NCBI GenBank assembly: GCA_026874595.1 | Contig: CM049314.1 | Span: 75,222,300-75,286,299 of the forward strand | Reading direction: 5' to 3' | From: Sipunculus nudus | Lineage: Eukaryota > Annelida > Sipuncula > Golfingiida > Sipunculidae | Length of the DNA: 64,000 bases | Shown here: positions 34,216 through 47,711 of the stretch, one piece after another | Layout of the letters: the number at the start of each line of letters is the position of its first letter | Position numbering within the stretch: position 1 is the first letter of the stretch | Notes under the pieces: generated by a model | Databases searched by the model: none | What the model was told of the DNA's origin: nothing | What the model saw: the letters and a program-made list of their open reading frames with translations, nothing else | Position numbers and translations under genes: made by a program

Positions 34216-34709
34216 ATACAAGAATAATCCCTGCAATAATTCTTATGATAATTGTCATTAATGGTTCCACATGATTGATTTTTGGCTGAATTATGGAGAT
34301 TGAATTGAGTCATTTTACCATATATGTTAGCTGTGTGATACTGTAACATCTAGCCTGGCACCAGTTTATCAGCATCTATTACATCATGCCACTAGACATT
34401 TAGATTTCAGGTTATCTTTGGTTAATATTGACAAGAAAGGTTTTTTAAAAGCTTTTAAAAAATTTAGATTTATGATGCAAGTTATTCATCATTCCAGGCA
34501 ATGTTACAATCATGGATATTCAGCTCTCTGTGGCTATATAAAGTCAACTCTCTGTGGGTATATAAAGATGGCTGTACATGGATTATAAATCATTGGTATC
34601 CCTACTCAACTTAATTCAAGAATTTGCCATCAATGAGATATATCTTTATTTTAATTTTGCATTCAGGATGCATGCGTTATAATTTTACATATATTCCTGA
34701 TTTCTTTTT
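34216..34709 (+). mobile_element. Older Hel-B copy, left portion (interrupted)
   Basis: It matches the full Hel-B from about 20085 to the T run at 20543-20549: ATAATTCTTATGATAATTGT, AATGTTACAATCATGGATAT and TTCCTGATTTC followed by the T run. The same element resumes at 38441. The gap is the Hel-B at 34710-38440. Confidence 0.65.
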
Positions 34710-37700
34710 AGCGAACCTGTGAGCTTATGCGATGGTGTGGCGTTGTTTGTCGGCTGTCGGCCGTCGTCTGTACGTTAACCCATACTATCTTGAAAACAGC
34801 AAGAGGTGGCATCACGACATTTTATTTAAAAAATTAGTCATCTAAAAAACTATATCGGATTTTGCTTATTTTTTGGCTAACTGCATTTTCTTAGATTTTA
34901 TAGGGAAAGAGCTAATAAAGCTTTAAAAATCTTCTTCTCCGAAATTGTTCAGCCAAATTGTCCAATATTTCACAGAAATGATTCCTTGAATAATCTTTCT
35001 CAAATTTGTTCGAATGGTTTAAGTTCGGTGATTTTTGGCCGAGTTACAGGAAGTTGAACTTAGTCATCTGTCCATAAAAGCATACTAAAATTACAATCTC
35101 AGAAACGGCTGGAGCTATCATCACCAAATTTTATGCCAATGTTGTTCACATGAGACATATCTGAAATTGAGGTATTGGACGCGCCACCTGCATCGACCTT
35201 TTTTGTACGGGGGTCATCAGTATCATACTGACGGCTACAAAAAACTTCTTCTCTGAAACCATATGGCCAAATAGTTTAATATCGCACAGAAATTATCCTA
35301 GGGTAGTGCTTTCTGAAATTTGTTCAAATGTTCTAAGTTCAGTGACTTTTGGATGAGTCATGGGAAGCTGAATTTAGTCATATGCTGTAACAGCCCATTT
35401 AAGCTCAGTGGCTACAAAGATCTTCTCCTTAAAAACCACTGGGCCAAATTCTTAAATCTCACACACTAATTATCCTTAGATGTTGATAATTCAAATTTGT
35501 TCAAATGGTTTTGGTTCAGTGATTTTTGGCTGAGTTATGGGAAGCTTAACTTAGCCTTTTGCTGTATTTTCCCATATGAGTTATAAACTTGTAAAATTTT
35601 TTTTGACTGACCCTACTGAGGCCAATTTGTTTAATAATTTACAAGAATAATCCCTTGAATAATTTTTATAATAATTGTCTTTTATGGTTCCAAAGAATGA
35701 ATTTTGGCTGAATTATAAAGGTTCAATTGAGTCATTTTACCATATATGTTAGCTGTGTGAAGCAGATACACAGACACATTTAGAAACATCTAAACTGGCA
35801 CCACTTTATCAGCATTTATTACATCATGCCTCTAGACATTTAGATTTCAGGTTATCTATGGTTTATATTGACAAGAATGTTTTTTAAAAGCTTTTACAAA
35901 ATGTAGATTTATAATTTTTAGATATTTCTCATGCCAGGCAATGTTTACAATCACAGCTATTCAGCTCTCTGTGGGTATATAAAGACGGCTGTACATGGAT
36001 TATAAATAATTGGTATCCATAGTCAAATTAATTCAAGATTTTGCCATCAGTGGGATGTATCTGTATTACAATTTTGCATTCAATATGCATCTGTATTAAT
36101 TTTTAGTGAACCTGTGAACTAATGCGATGGTGTGGCGGTGTTTGTCTTCTGTATGTTAACCTGTACTATTTTGAAAATGATTGGAGCTAGCATCATGAAA
36201 TTTAATGCAAAAAATTAGCCATCTGAAAATTTTCTTAAATTTTATAGAGAAAAAGCTAAAAAAAAACCTTTAAAAATCTTCTCCGAAACACTCAAGCCAA
36301 ATTGTTCAATATTTCACAGAAATAATCTTTTATACCATCTCCCTCAATTTTGTTCAGGAAGTTGAACTTAGTCATCTGTCCAAAAAAGCATACTAAAATG
36401 ACAGTCTCATAAACAGCCAGAACTATCATCACCAAATTTTTTGCCAGTGTTGGTCACATGAGTCATATATGAAATTCAGGTATTGGTGGCGCCACCTGAA
36501 TTGACCTTTTTTTGTACGGGGGTCATTGGTTATCTGTACATTAATCCATAATTTCTTAGGAATAGCAGGAGCTACCATTCCCAGATTTTATGCAATAATC
36601 TGTCACATATCAAATTTTGTTGGATTCAGCTAACTTTTTTGCTATCTGCATTTACTTAGATTTTATAAGGAAAAAGCTGACAATATTTTAAAAGTCGTCT
36701 TCTTGTAGAGGGTCCAGCCAAATTTTTAAATATTTTACATAAATGATCCCAGAGGCAAGCCCTCTCAAATTTGTTCAAATGGTTTGCATTTGCTGAATTT
36801 TAGTGGAGTTACACAAATTTGAACAGTCAATCGGCCAAGTAAGCATACTGACATAGTACTCTCAGAAATGACAGAAGCTAGCATTACCAGGTATTGTGCA
36901 AATGTTGGTCACATGACTCATATTTGAAGTTGTAGAGTTAGTGGTGCCACCTACATTGACCTGTTTTTTATGGGCAAAAAAACCTCATAATTTTAGCCTC
37001 TTTCAGCTTAATGATATAACTGTCAAGTTGAATTGTTCAATTTTTCAAAAGAATTATCCTAGGACATGGTTCTTTCAATCATATCAGAATATACTGAGTT
37101 TGTTGATTTTTGGTTGAGTTGTGAAAAGCTTAGGTTGGTCTTATGGCCATTATTATGTCTTTTTCAAACTGAGGACTGCAATAGTGTTCTTCTACAAATT
37201 ATTATTTCAATTATATCTTCTGTAGCATTGCACAAAAATTATTTTTAGGTGGCCTTTGTTCAAGTTGACTAGAATTATTTTTGGCAGAACTATTGGACCT
37301 TTAACAATGAAAGTACTGCATCTTTTATTATTCTACATATTTTGATAAAAAGTTTATGAATATGTCGGTTTAAAAAAGAAATGTTAACCAAAGTCTTTCA
37401 GTATGTGTAAACAGATATACCAACAGGCCAAGATTGAATCTGTATCGTTAAATAGGTTGAGAAACTGCCAACTGTTTCAGATTTGGGAACAGATCAAGAG
37501 TTCATTCAGTGCAGCCAGATATAGGTTAAGAGTTCAGTCAGTGCAGCCAAGCACATGGCATGTGATCGATCACCTCATGGGTGACATGTGAACACCTCAT
37601 TGGCACCATGTGATCACTTCATGGGTGTCAAGCCCCTCAGGGCAGGGCCCCTGCATGGGCTTATGCAATGGTGTGGCTACTATTTCAGATATGGCAACAG

Positions 37701-38440
37701 GCTAGAGGTCAGTCTGGATCTATTTATAGCTTTGGCAGACTGCCAACTGTATCAGATTAGGCAACAGGTCAAGAGTTCAGTCAGTGCAGCCAGGTATGGG
37801 TCAGGAGTTTACTCAGTGCAGTAGATGCATTCTATTTATAGATTTGGCAGACTGCCAACTGTGCCAGATTATGCAACAGGTCAAGAGTTCACTCAGTGCA
37901 GCCAGGTACAGGTCAAAAGTTCACTCAGTCTAGCCAGGTGCAGGTCATGTGTTCACTCAGTGCAGTAGTCTGAGCAAGCAATTTGTCACAGTTCACTCGG
38001 GGCAACAGCCTTTCTCACATAAGCCTGATCAGCCCCATGCATCAGACTCAAGGTAAGTTTGATGTATTGGGCTAACATTTTGACCTGTCTATGTGTCTTT
38101 GATGGCTTTCTCGCTCACAACACAGGTGTCGCCACCTGCCATGACTTTTGCACATGTTTTTCTCAGGAAGGGTTTGATATATCAGTCTGAAATTGGGCGT
38201 AGGTATATATCTCTGATAGCTTTGTTGTATACAAGACTGGTGATGCCAGCTACAATCTTTTTAGTGTTGTGTGCACCTATGCCAGAATTTTAGCAGTGAT
38301 GTTTGTGTAATTGTTTCTTATTCAAGATGTTTAGTACTTGCATAGTTCATATACATGAAAAAAGTAATGGTCCAGCATTGAAGCATTATACCTGGTGTAC
38401 TTCCCAATGCACAGGTTCGCATTAGGCCTGTAGGCCTTGT
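34710..38440 (+). mobile_element. Hel-B element nested in Hel-B, with two 5' ends and one 3' end (3.73 kb)
   Basis: It begins AGCGAACCTGTGAGCTTATG at 34710. A second, slightly diverged start, AGTGAACCTGTGAACTAATG, lies at 36105. The single end is CACAGGTTCGCATTAGGCCT, then GTAGGCCTTGT at 38440. Left flank GATTTC plus five T and right flank TTATAATAAGTCAG join to the seven-T form present in the uninterrupted copy near 20540, so the whole 34710-38440 unit was inserted as one piece. It contains one exact palindrome at about 36486. Confidence 0.75.
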
Positions 38441-41183
38441 TTATAATAAGTCAGCTGAAAAGCATTTTGTATTGGGAAAATAAATTTCAAAGTTTTTTCA
38501 AGTAGGGACCACTTCTGTGTACAGATGGCAGCACTTGATTTACCATTGGCAGATTGCCAGTGCCTTGATGTTGGCCATTAGCAAAGATGATGTCAGCCCT
38601 ATAAATAGTTTTGGCACAGTGCCAGGATTGGAAGAAGAGCAGGTATAGATCAAGAGTTCACTCAGTGCAGTAGCTGCATTCTATTTATAGCTTTGGCAGA
38701 CTGCTCACTGCATCATATTTGGCACCAAAGTTCAGCCTGAATCTATTTATAGCTTTGGCAGACTGCCAACTGTGTCAGATTATGCAACAGGTCGAGTTCA
38801 CACAGTGCAGCCAGGTACAGGTCAAAAGTTCACTCAGTCTAGCCAGGTGCAGGTCAAGAGTTCACTCAGTGCAGTAGCTTGAGGCAGCAACTTGTCACAG
38901 GTCACTCAGGGGCAACTGCCTTACTCACCTAAGCCTTGTCAGCCCAGTGCATCAAACTCTGGGGAAGTTTGATGTATTGGACTGATATTTTGACCTGTCT
39001 ATGCTTCTTTGATGGTATTCTCATTTACAAGACAGGTGGTGCCACCTACATTGCATTTTGCAGTGTATGCGCCTGCTTATTTCTACAGAGGAATTTGATA
39101 CATCAGCCTAAAATTGGGCATGTTTATACATATTAGGTTGCTTTATAGTGTACAAGACTGGTGTCACCACCTAAAATGATTTTTGCACAGTGTATGTCTC
39201 TGCTTATTTCACAGAAGGGGTTTGACATATCAGTCTGACAGTGGGCATATGTATATATCTCTTTGTTGTATATAAGACTGGTGGTGCAAGCTACAATCAT
39301 CAACAGAATTTTGTGGATACTATGTTTTCAGTCAGACGCCGAAGCTGCCTCCTTCGCGGCATAGGTTTCTGGAGAACTCCTCCATAACTGCTGGGCAGAA
39401 TTTTTAAAAATTCGGATTGATGATAGGTCACATGTGAACTGCTGTGCCCTCATATTTGGTTGACCTCTGACCTTTCCTCTCTGCCCAGCGTCCATTTGTG
39501 CATATGTTTCCACACATAAACCCACATATCTGAGGAACCATTTGACCGATCAGGCTAAAAATGTAGCCCTTGGAAAGCTAGATAACATACACTAAAAATG
39601 GTGGCGCCACCTGCAACTATTTTTGCACAGCGTCAATCTGTTCATCTGCCTTGGGATAAAATCACTCATATCTCTGCATTGGTTTGACTTATCAACTTGT
39701 TATTTTGCATGTGTATGCATCCTTGACAGCTCTCTTGATTTAATGACAGGTGGCACCACCTACATTCAGGTTTACTCTGCAGACACCCAAGTTTATATCT
39801 CGGGAACCGTTTGACAGATTGGGCTAAAATTTTGCATGTGTATAGATCTCACATAGCTTTTCATCAAAGGGAAAACTGGTGGTGCCACCTGCAACCATTT
39901 ATGCACAGCGTCCATCAGTTCATCTGCCTTGGGATAAAATCACTCATATCTCAGGAGTGGTTTGACTTTTTCACCTGAAATTTTGCATGTTTATACATCC
40001 TAGACAGCTCTCTTGATTTTATGACAGGTGGCGCCACCTATATTCAGGTTTTCTCTGCAGACATCCAAGCTCATATCTCGGGAAACGTTTTATCTATCAG
40101 GCTAAAAATTTTGCACAAATGTAGCCCTTGGAAAGCTTGATAACATTCACTTAAAATGGTGGCGCCACCTGCAACTATTTATGCACAGCGTCCATCTGTT
40201 CATCTGCCTTGGGATAAAACCAATCATATCTCTGCATTGGTTTGATTTATCCACCTGTTATTTTGCATGTGTATGCATCCTTGACAGCTCCCTTGTTTTT
40301 TATGACAGGTGGCACCATCTACATTCCGGTTTACTCTGCAGACATCCATGCTCATATCTCGGGAACCGTTTGACCAATTGGGCCAAAATTTTGCATGTGT
40401 ATAGATCTCACATAGATCTCCATCATAGGCAAAACTGGTGGGGCCACCTGCAACCATTTATGCACAGCTTCCATCTATTCATCTGCCTTGGGATAAAATC
40501 ACTCATATCTCAGGAGTGGTTTGACTTTTCCACCTGAAATTTTGCATGTTTATACATCCTGGACAGCTCTTTTGATTTTACGACAGGTGGCGCCATCAAC
40601 ATTCAGGTTTACTCTGCAGACATCCATGCTCATATCTCGGGAACCGTTTGACCAATTGGGCCAAAATTTTGCTTGTGTATAGATCTCACATAGCTCTCCA
40701 TCATAGGCAAAATTGGTGGTGCCACCTGCAACCACTTATGCACAGCCTTCATCTGTTCATCTGCCTTTTGGATTAAATCACTCATATCTCAGCAGCAGTT
40801 TGACTTATCCACCTGAAATTTTGCCGGTCTATACATCCTGGACAATTACTCGATTTAATGACAGGTGGCACCACCTACATTCACGTTTACGCTGCAGACA
40901 GCTATGCTAATATACAACACACCTCACTCTATTCCCCTTGCCACTTAATCCATGCCTCACTTTACCCCACCCACTCTGATTTCTGTGGATACACAGAGTC
41001 GCTTGTCGTCTACCCATATTCTAGTTTTAAAATGTCCTAGTCTGAAACGTCCATTTTGCTGAAACCATAATGACTAAGGTAGATATGCAGGACTTAAGAG
41101 GATCAATATTCAATTTTAAAAATAAACCTCCATTCATACTCCAAAACTTTGCACAGGTTCGCTTTAAGCCTTTAAGCCTTGCA
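38441..41183 (+). mobile_element. Older Hel-B copy, right portion, carrying Hel-A
   Basis: It continues the copy left off at 34709 (AGTCAGCTGAAAAGCATTTT, CTATAAATAGTTTTGGCAC, the TTTATAGC block), then a Hel-A at about 39300-41024. After that come TTTTAAAATGTCCTAGTCTG and a worn 3' end, CACAGGTTCGCTTTAAGCCT, then TTAAGCCTTGC. Confidence 0.65.
39300..41024 (+). mobile_element. Hel-A element, 5'-damaged, nested in Hel-B (1.7 kb)
   Basis: The left end lacks TTGTATCCGCC and begins CAACAGAATTTTGTGGATAC. The right end is TTCTGTGGATACACAGAGTC, a hairpin with one mismatch, and CTAG at 41021-41024. It has about seven internal units, more than the other copies. Exact palindromes lie near 39600, 40026 and 40159, with CpG-decayed ones elsewhere. 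Confidence 0.7.
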
Positions 41184-41189
41184 TTTTTT

Positions 41190-43537
41190 TAACAAGGACA
41201 GGTTGTAAGACAGGGGGGTTGGGTTTGGTCTTTTAGAACTTAAAACAGAAAATAGAGTAGTTTTTTTTTAAGTAGCCCATCTGGCAGAAACGTTTTAATA
41301 TTTACTAGGTGAAGAAATTATGATGTCATGCGGGATCTTATACGATTCTGTGATTGTGCATCCACTCTGGGGCTGCCATCTTTTACTGCTGGCGTTTCCG
41401 AGAACATTTGTGACTTTCAGCCCTATTTCCGAAGAATTTCACATATGTTTTGCGTGTAGCCAAATACTAGGTACCTACTAAGTACTGTGAAATCGAGTTC
41501 AAGAAATAAACTTAGGAATACAGTAGAGTTTGACTTATAGTAAACCCAGCAAAATATCAGAGACCCATGCCAAGTTGATATCGCCGTATAGGACACTTGT
41601 TTAAATTCTTCATGACTCAATCATTTTAAGCAATCTCAACCGACAGCATGCAGCCAAAAGATTTTTTTTTTCTAAACCTTCTATTAAATATGGTCGTAAT
41701 TAAACAAATGGAGTGCTTCGTGCATAGGATGGATGGCCTAATTTCAAAGATTTCAGTTATAATAGTCTCAGTAACGATAGTCTTGAGTTTTTTGGTTCCA
41801 GGTTTTCAAAATAGGATTTATTCAAGAGCTCAGTATGAAGGAATTTAAGTCTCCATCAATTAGGCGTAGCGCCTGCTTTAAGATGCGCCTTACCTTGACT
41901 GTAAGTTTCTGTCCACAGAAATGCCAAATGATGGAGCAATAATAAAAATATGATTGTATAAAACTTATCAAATTAAAAAAGACCGGGCAAAAGTTAGTTT
42001 AGCATCTCTATCTGCTTAATATGATCTAGTATATCTTCGAAAATTTTATCAAGAAGTGTCAACATCATACAACACTGGACAAAAATCTGATCATAAATTA
42101 CCTCAATTGAAAACTACAAATTATGGTCTACATTCATTTTTATCCAGCCACACACCCATGCATTCGATCAAACAAAGATAGAAAACAAGGTCTGCCATTT
42201 ATGTCATTTATTAAAATGACTCAATAATTCAGCTGGCAGTGCCCAAATTAAAAGTCAATCATTCCAGGCAGAAATGTAAGCAGAGTTGAAGATTGCCTGG
42301 ATGAGAATATTAATATGTACTAGTTAGTTATTATAATGCATTAAAGCTTCTCATGGGGCACTGCCAGGTAAAATCAAACACCAAGTGATACAATTATAAT
42401 TATAAACATAACACATAGTGCTGGGGTGGGGGACCAAAAAAGGCCACGCCAGCATAAACACAAAGGCATAGAACTCAAGCATTGTACGTGTAAATGTGGT
42501 GCAACATGGAGCTTAAAGAAAAAAACATAGCTAAGGTAACATTATTTTACAACTAAAAGAACCCAAGTTAACAAGCATACAAAAACAATTTGACAAAGGG
42601 TGGAGGATGAGGAGGTGGTGGAAAAAGTAAAAATTCTTGCGACGTGTTGTTCAGTAGCATGGTGCAAGAGAAAAGACCGATTATCCCAAGTGGAACACCG
42701 ACTACGAATTCTGCGCATGTGCAGTGGAGAACTAACAATGTGTGATAAATTGATAACCAATCAGATTCCATTATTTTCCACCTTCTGTATATGATAGATC
42801 ACATAATATACAAGTTATACAAGAAACCTTGAATGCATGTGTAGTGCTATATAAATACTTTAATGGTCCTTTGACCCTGAAAGGTCATAAATCATTCCCT
42901 AGTAAAATTTGGAATTCCCTGCCTGTTGAATGAAAATTGATTCTTTATCAGTATTTAAGGCTTAAATAGCCAAATGGCAGGGTATTAAATGCAAGTGGTA
43001 TATGTGTAAACACTATAATTTCCTTTTGTTTGTACTTAAGATATGCTACATGTACTTCTACATAGAGTAATTGATTCAACACATATTTAATGTTTTCATT
43101 AATAAATTCTTTCAGTGTGTATGCTTGTACAGGATATACTCTGGTGGGTGATCAGTAGCCTATGGCTAATGTTATATGGCTAATTCTGTTAAAACCAACA
43201 GAAAATAAAGTGTTGTTATATTATGTTGTTACCACTGACCGGAAAAGTTCATGCACGATAATCGATATCAATTATCATAAGTCGATACTATTGTATAGAC
43301 GTGACTATGAAATTAGGTCAAGTTTAGACAGTCCAGAGTGATGTCATAACCTTTGATCACTGTTTTGTATTTCATATCTAGCATTTTGCTTGCCTGTAAA
43401 CAAAAAAATATTAATATTATCTGTAATTTTACTGACTGATAATTTTTCAAAGTAAACTGAAATTGTAAATTATAATGCATTATATACTATAGTTTGTCCC
43501 AGTACCTGTGTCCGCATGTTTTTCTGGGATAATTTTT
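41190..43537. other. Sequence without recognised genes or repeat families
   Basis: About 2.3 kb outside the three families. Open frames here (for example 41648-41848, 42542-42794) overlap on opposite strands and have no recognisable domain. If the host gene continues downstream, this would be a place to look for an exon starting in phase 1, but I find no convincing one. Confidence 0.35.
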
Positions 43538-43925
43538 AGCTCAGCTGACTATAAGTCATCTGAGCATTAGCAATCACTGTTTGTCCGTCCTCCGTCTGGC
43601 CGCCCGGTCCTCCGGGCTTCTGACCGTTAACAGGGCACAAATAGTAATTGGTGGACCTAGAATCTTGTAACTTGGCATTCTGAGAGGTCCATGAAAAATC
43701 TCCTTTGAAACCAGAAATTAGGTCTCTGTTATCCATATTTTTTGAGCTATGGGGCCACAAAGTACCCCCTAGAATAGTCAAAAATTTCATACAAAAACTT
43801 CAATATCTCATTAACTACATCACTGATGGTCATGATTTTTGGCATACACATTGATCATGAGATGTGTCATCAGTTCCTGCAGACTCGTGGTGCCACCTGT
43901 ATTTTTTATTTTTTACGCATTTTTT

Positions 43926-46900
43926 AGCTCAGCTGACTGTAAGTCATCTGAGCTATAGTTGTGGTCTGTCCGTCCGTAGATGTGGCACATTTTGAAACCG
44001 TAAGACCTAGGACTCCAAAATTCGGCATAATGTTAGATGTCCCCAAGATCTCCAACCAAGCCAAAAACTGGGTCTTTGAGACTTCGTAAAACCTCAATTC
44101 TATATAAAAAACCTACTGTGGTTCTCTTCTTATTTGCGGTGGTTTAAAATTCGCGATATTCGCGGTCACTCTCAGACCGTGAAATTGAAAACACGCAGTA
44201 TTAAATGCATACATACCAGACCATGATAAGAAGCTGCCGATAGTTTGTAACAGTTGAGATTTATCTTCAGCTACGTAGTGATGTCCATTGAGCCTGCATG
44301 GTGCATGTACGTTAAATAATTCAGGGAGGAACACAGGGCCCATTTAAAATAATATCGGTTGGCTTAGATGCAAAAACCGGGACCCTTTGAAGGTGCGTGC
44401 TAACGCCGGCGGACGCGCCCGGCAGTTTTTCCTGCCCCCCAGCACATAACTGGAAAGTGTCAAAGCCCACTGGGTAGTTATATTTAAAATTACGTGCATG
44501 TGTGATGACATCCAGTGCCGCTTAAAATGAATATTAAGTAGAAAGTACTGTATCAAATTGTGCCGTTTTTAGTCATGTTAATGAATACAATTTGCCACTA
44601 AAGTAGTGAACGTAGCCACTAGGGTTGCGCCACCATGTTACTGTATAAAGGACTAATTCTGTGAAATCATGACGCGCCAAACGATGCATGATTGGCTAGT
44701 GATGACGTGAATTTTAAATATATATGAAAGGTCACAGTTCATTTTTGGGCCTAAGAGCCGTAAAACAGTCGAATATTATGTTTTGCTTCAGATTTTAACT
44801 GTGAGAAACTGAAGACGGTTCCTTCTCCCACATATATGGAAGTAATTAGCAACATAAACGGCACTCATTATTCTGGGCACATCCCTGCCTTTGATACAGA
44901 AACAAGGGGCTACCTACAGGCATCCCTTATTGGTTGAGCAGGTGATTATGACTTGACTTTTAATTAACAGGAGTTTGATACCCTTATCAAGACAATTTCC
45001 CTAAACAAACTTAAAATGTGGTTTTGTAGTTACAGGTTGCATGGTGTCTCGACACACCTTAATAATATTTGAGTTGTTTAATGAGCTTCGGCCCTGAACT
45101 AATTACAGCCAGCAGGGTCAATGCTTCCCGCCTGCGTCGGCTCAACCGTCTTTGAATGTTCAACATGCGATATCAAGACAGTGAAAAAGTAGACCTAGAT
45201 AATAGTGTTATCACCGGTTAATGAAATTATTTTTGATAATAAAATACACTACTAGACCAATGATAGCTGGAGCGCGAAAAAGGAACCCCATGAACTTTTT
45301 AAAAATATAAAAAACGCGAAAATTTAGCCCCGCCAATATAAAGGCAACCACAGTATTTTCACACTTCAGGACTGCCTAATATCAAAACGACTCATCTATT
45401 TTTCCTCATATTTACCATAAATATTCCTCTATATAGTTCTTATGAACATGCCAGAAATTATGTCTGTATTATATAACTTAAAAAAGTTATGGGCCCAAAC
45501 ATAATGCATTTTGTAAAAAATCAGGAAAGATATTTGATCACTTAACACAAAACATGTTAAAGCTATGGACTTTTTTTCAATATACCCAAAATTAGATCAA
45601 AATCTTTTAAATTTTTTAAAATATTAACAAAAATAAAAAATTGGTACCTTAAATTTTGCCCAACTTTGACCATGGCACGTTTTTTTCCTGTAAGTACTGT
45701 GGATTTAATTTTCACAGCATGTTTTTGTTAGCGTTTTGTCTGTTAACACCAAAAATTTGAAACCAGTTGATCAAAAACTGTAGATTTTTTTCAAGCATCA
45801 TGTAACATATTGTTTACATCAAGCTAGTGTTATGCAGTTTGCAAGAGCTCAGCTCCCCAGCTTCAGCTCTCAGTTCCTTAAATTTAGCATACAATTAGAT
45901 GTCTCCAAAATCCCCCACCATGCCAAGAATTTGGTCACTAGGACTTAATACCTTTGAGATATTAATGAAAAACTTCATTTTTCCATTAAAAACCCATTGT
46001 ACACTTCAAGACTGCCTAATATCAAAACCATTGATCTGACTTTAATCATTTATTTTATTCCTTTTTTTTTCTATACATTCTCCATGCACATGCCAGAAAT
46101 GATGTCAGTATTGCGTAATTGTTTTACGTTATGGGCCCAAACATAATGCACTTTGTAAAGAATCAAGAAATATATTTACTCCCTTAACAAGGGGATTGCT
46201 GAAACTAGAGATTTTTTTGTCAGGGATGTAACATTATTTAATCAAGATTGAATTGAATACCCAAAATTAGTTCTGAATTTTTCAAATTTTATAAGTTACT
46301 AGTATAAATATAAAATTAGTACCTTAAATTTTGCTCAACTTTGACCATGGCATGTTTGTTTCCTGTGAGCACTGTTGATATAATTTTCATGTCATGCACC
46401 CATAAGGATTTCAGTTTTTTAGTTTAGAAAGCTGAAAGAAATTGGCCAAAAATTATAGCTTTTTTTTAATGTTTCTATAAGATCATGTCAGACTTTGGCC
46501 CTCTCAAGCCCCTCTTGAGTCACCTGTATGTTGACCTTGTTGAACTTTCAGCAAATTATGCATGCTTGGGGCGAGGCATACACTGGGGCAGCCAGGCAGC
46601 TTATGACCAGCCACAGTTGATCCAGGTGTCCAACCCAACTCATCTAGTAGTTTTAACCAACAACATAACAATGAACATTAAATTAATAAATTTTTATTGG
46701 TTTTTAATAACAAATTAAAGAAAAATAGAAAAGGAATTTGTTAGTTTATAATAACAGGAAATTAACTTGCAGTTACTGATGATATAAGAATCTTGTATCG
46801 ATGCATACAATGTCATGTATTCCAAATAACACCATGCAGTCACCTATGGTATTTTTCAGTTCAATTTTAATGATAAAAAAGTAAATCATATTATTCATTA

Positions 46901-47711
46901 CTAATGATAGGGGATCATATGAAGGAAATTGATGATAGACAAAGATGCAGTTGATAATATTAATCTAGATTCCTACTGTGTCTAGTGTGTACATTGATGT
47001 GAAATTAGTCCAAAATGAGTATATTACATTTATTTTTTTTTAAATATAAATAAAAGCCATTAAGTCAGGTACTTATGATCATTATTTAAATGTGTTAATT
47101 TTGTATATTCTGGATTCTCAACATCATTTTTGGTGAAAACTGAAAAAATACCAGACATGGTGTGAATAATTTGCAATTGTATTTAAATACGAATATGAAT
47201 ATGTACTCCATTATAAAATTTCTTGCATAAAAAATGGGAATTCAGGTAAAAATGAAAGTATATGAATACCAGTGCAAATACTTTCAAAATGTATTCATGA
47301 ATGCATTCATGAATATATTCTTTAATATTATTTTAATTATCATTTTAGTAATATTTCATTTTAAAAAATCATAAGATTCTCTTATTATTTTTAATAAAAA
47401 TTATATTTGGGACAATATATGTAATTTTTTTAATAAATAGTTAAACATTTATATTATATGTTCTGCTTATAAGTGATATGGCCAAGTCAAAATCTGTGTG
47501 ACAATAGTACTCCATTTGTTAATAAAATAAATGAAATCAATCCTCTTCCCTGTCTCCAAAGATACTATCAAAATCATACATAAGCTTAACAACAACAACT
47601 CATAATACAGCTTATATTTATTACCACACAAAACCAGCATGTGAATCATTTCTAAATCATATTTTTTTATCATATATAACAGCTGAGCGCTGTGATCCAT
47701 ACGTCCATTGT
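43926..47711 (+). mobile_element. Hel-C2 element nested in Hel-C1 (3.8 kb; 2.5 kb without its own insertion)
   Basis: It starts AGCTCAGCTGACTGTAAG and ends ATCATATATAACAGCTGAGC, then GATCCATACGTCCATTGT. The flanks ACGCAT-T run and TTCTCTATTATTGAG join into the T-run text of other C1 copies (near 5387 and 6412), so insertion was in a T run without duplication. Its C2 text is the reverse-complement partner of 8491-10923. Confidence 0.7.
44114..45355. mobile_element. TA-flanked inverted-repeat DNA transposon (1.24 kb), no ORF
   Basis: TACTGTGGTTCTC starts at 44114 and the inverse, GGCAACCACAGTA, ends at 45355. Subterminal TTTGCGGTGG and CCCCGCCAATATAAAG are also loosely inverted. Removing the element and one TA rejoins AAAAACC-TA-TTTTCACACTTCA, the order seen in other Hel-C2 copies (AAAACCATTGTTACACTTCA near 4380). 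This confirms a TA target duplication, as in Tc1/mariner/pogo elements. It is GC-richer than its host element and encodes no recognisable transposase. Confidence 0.75.

Noticed and set aside
41648-41848. Possible further host exon
   Set aside because: Hydrophobic low-complexity frame without splice signals in the required phase 1 and without an EGF-, discoidin- or transmembrane-anchor-like layout that I could defend.
46485-46718. Paired short ORFs in the two Hel-C2 copies (10020-10247 minus, 46485-46718 plus) as a conserved small protein
   Set aside because: The similarity (ending VSNPTHLVV) is expected from shared repeat DNA. The rest of the frame differs and contains no domain.
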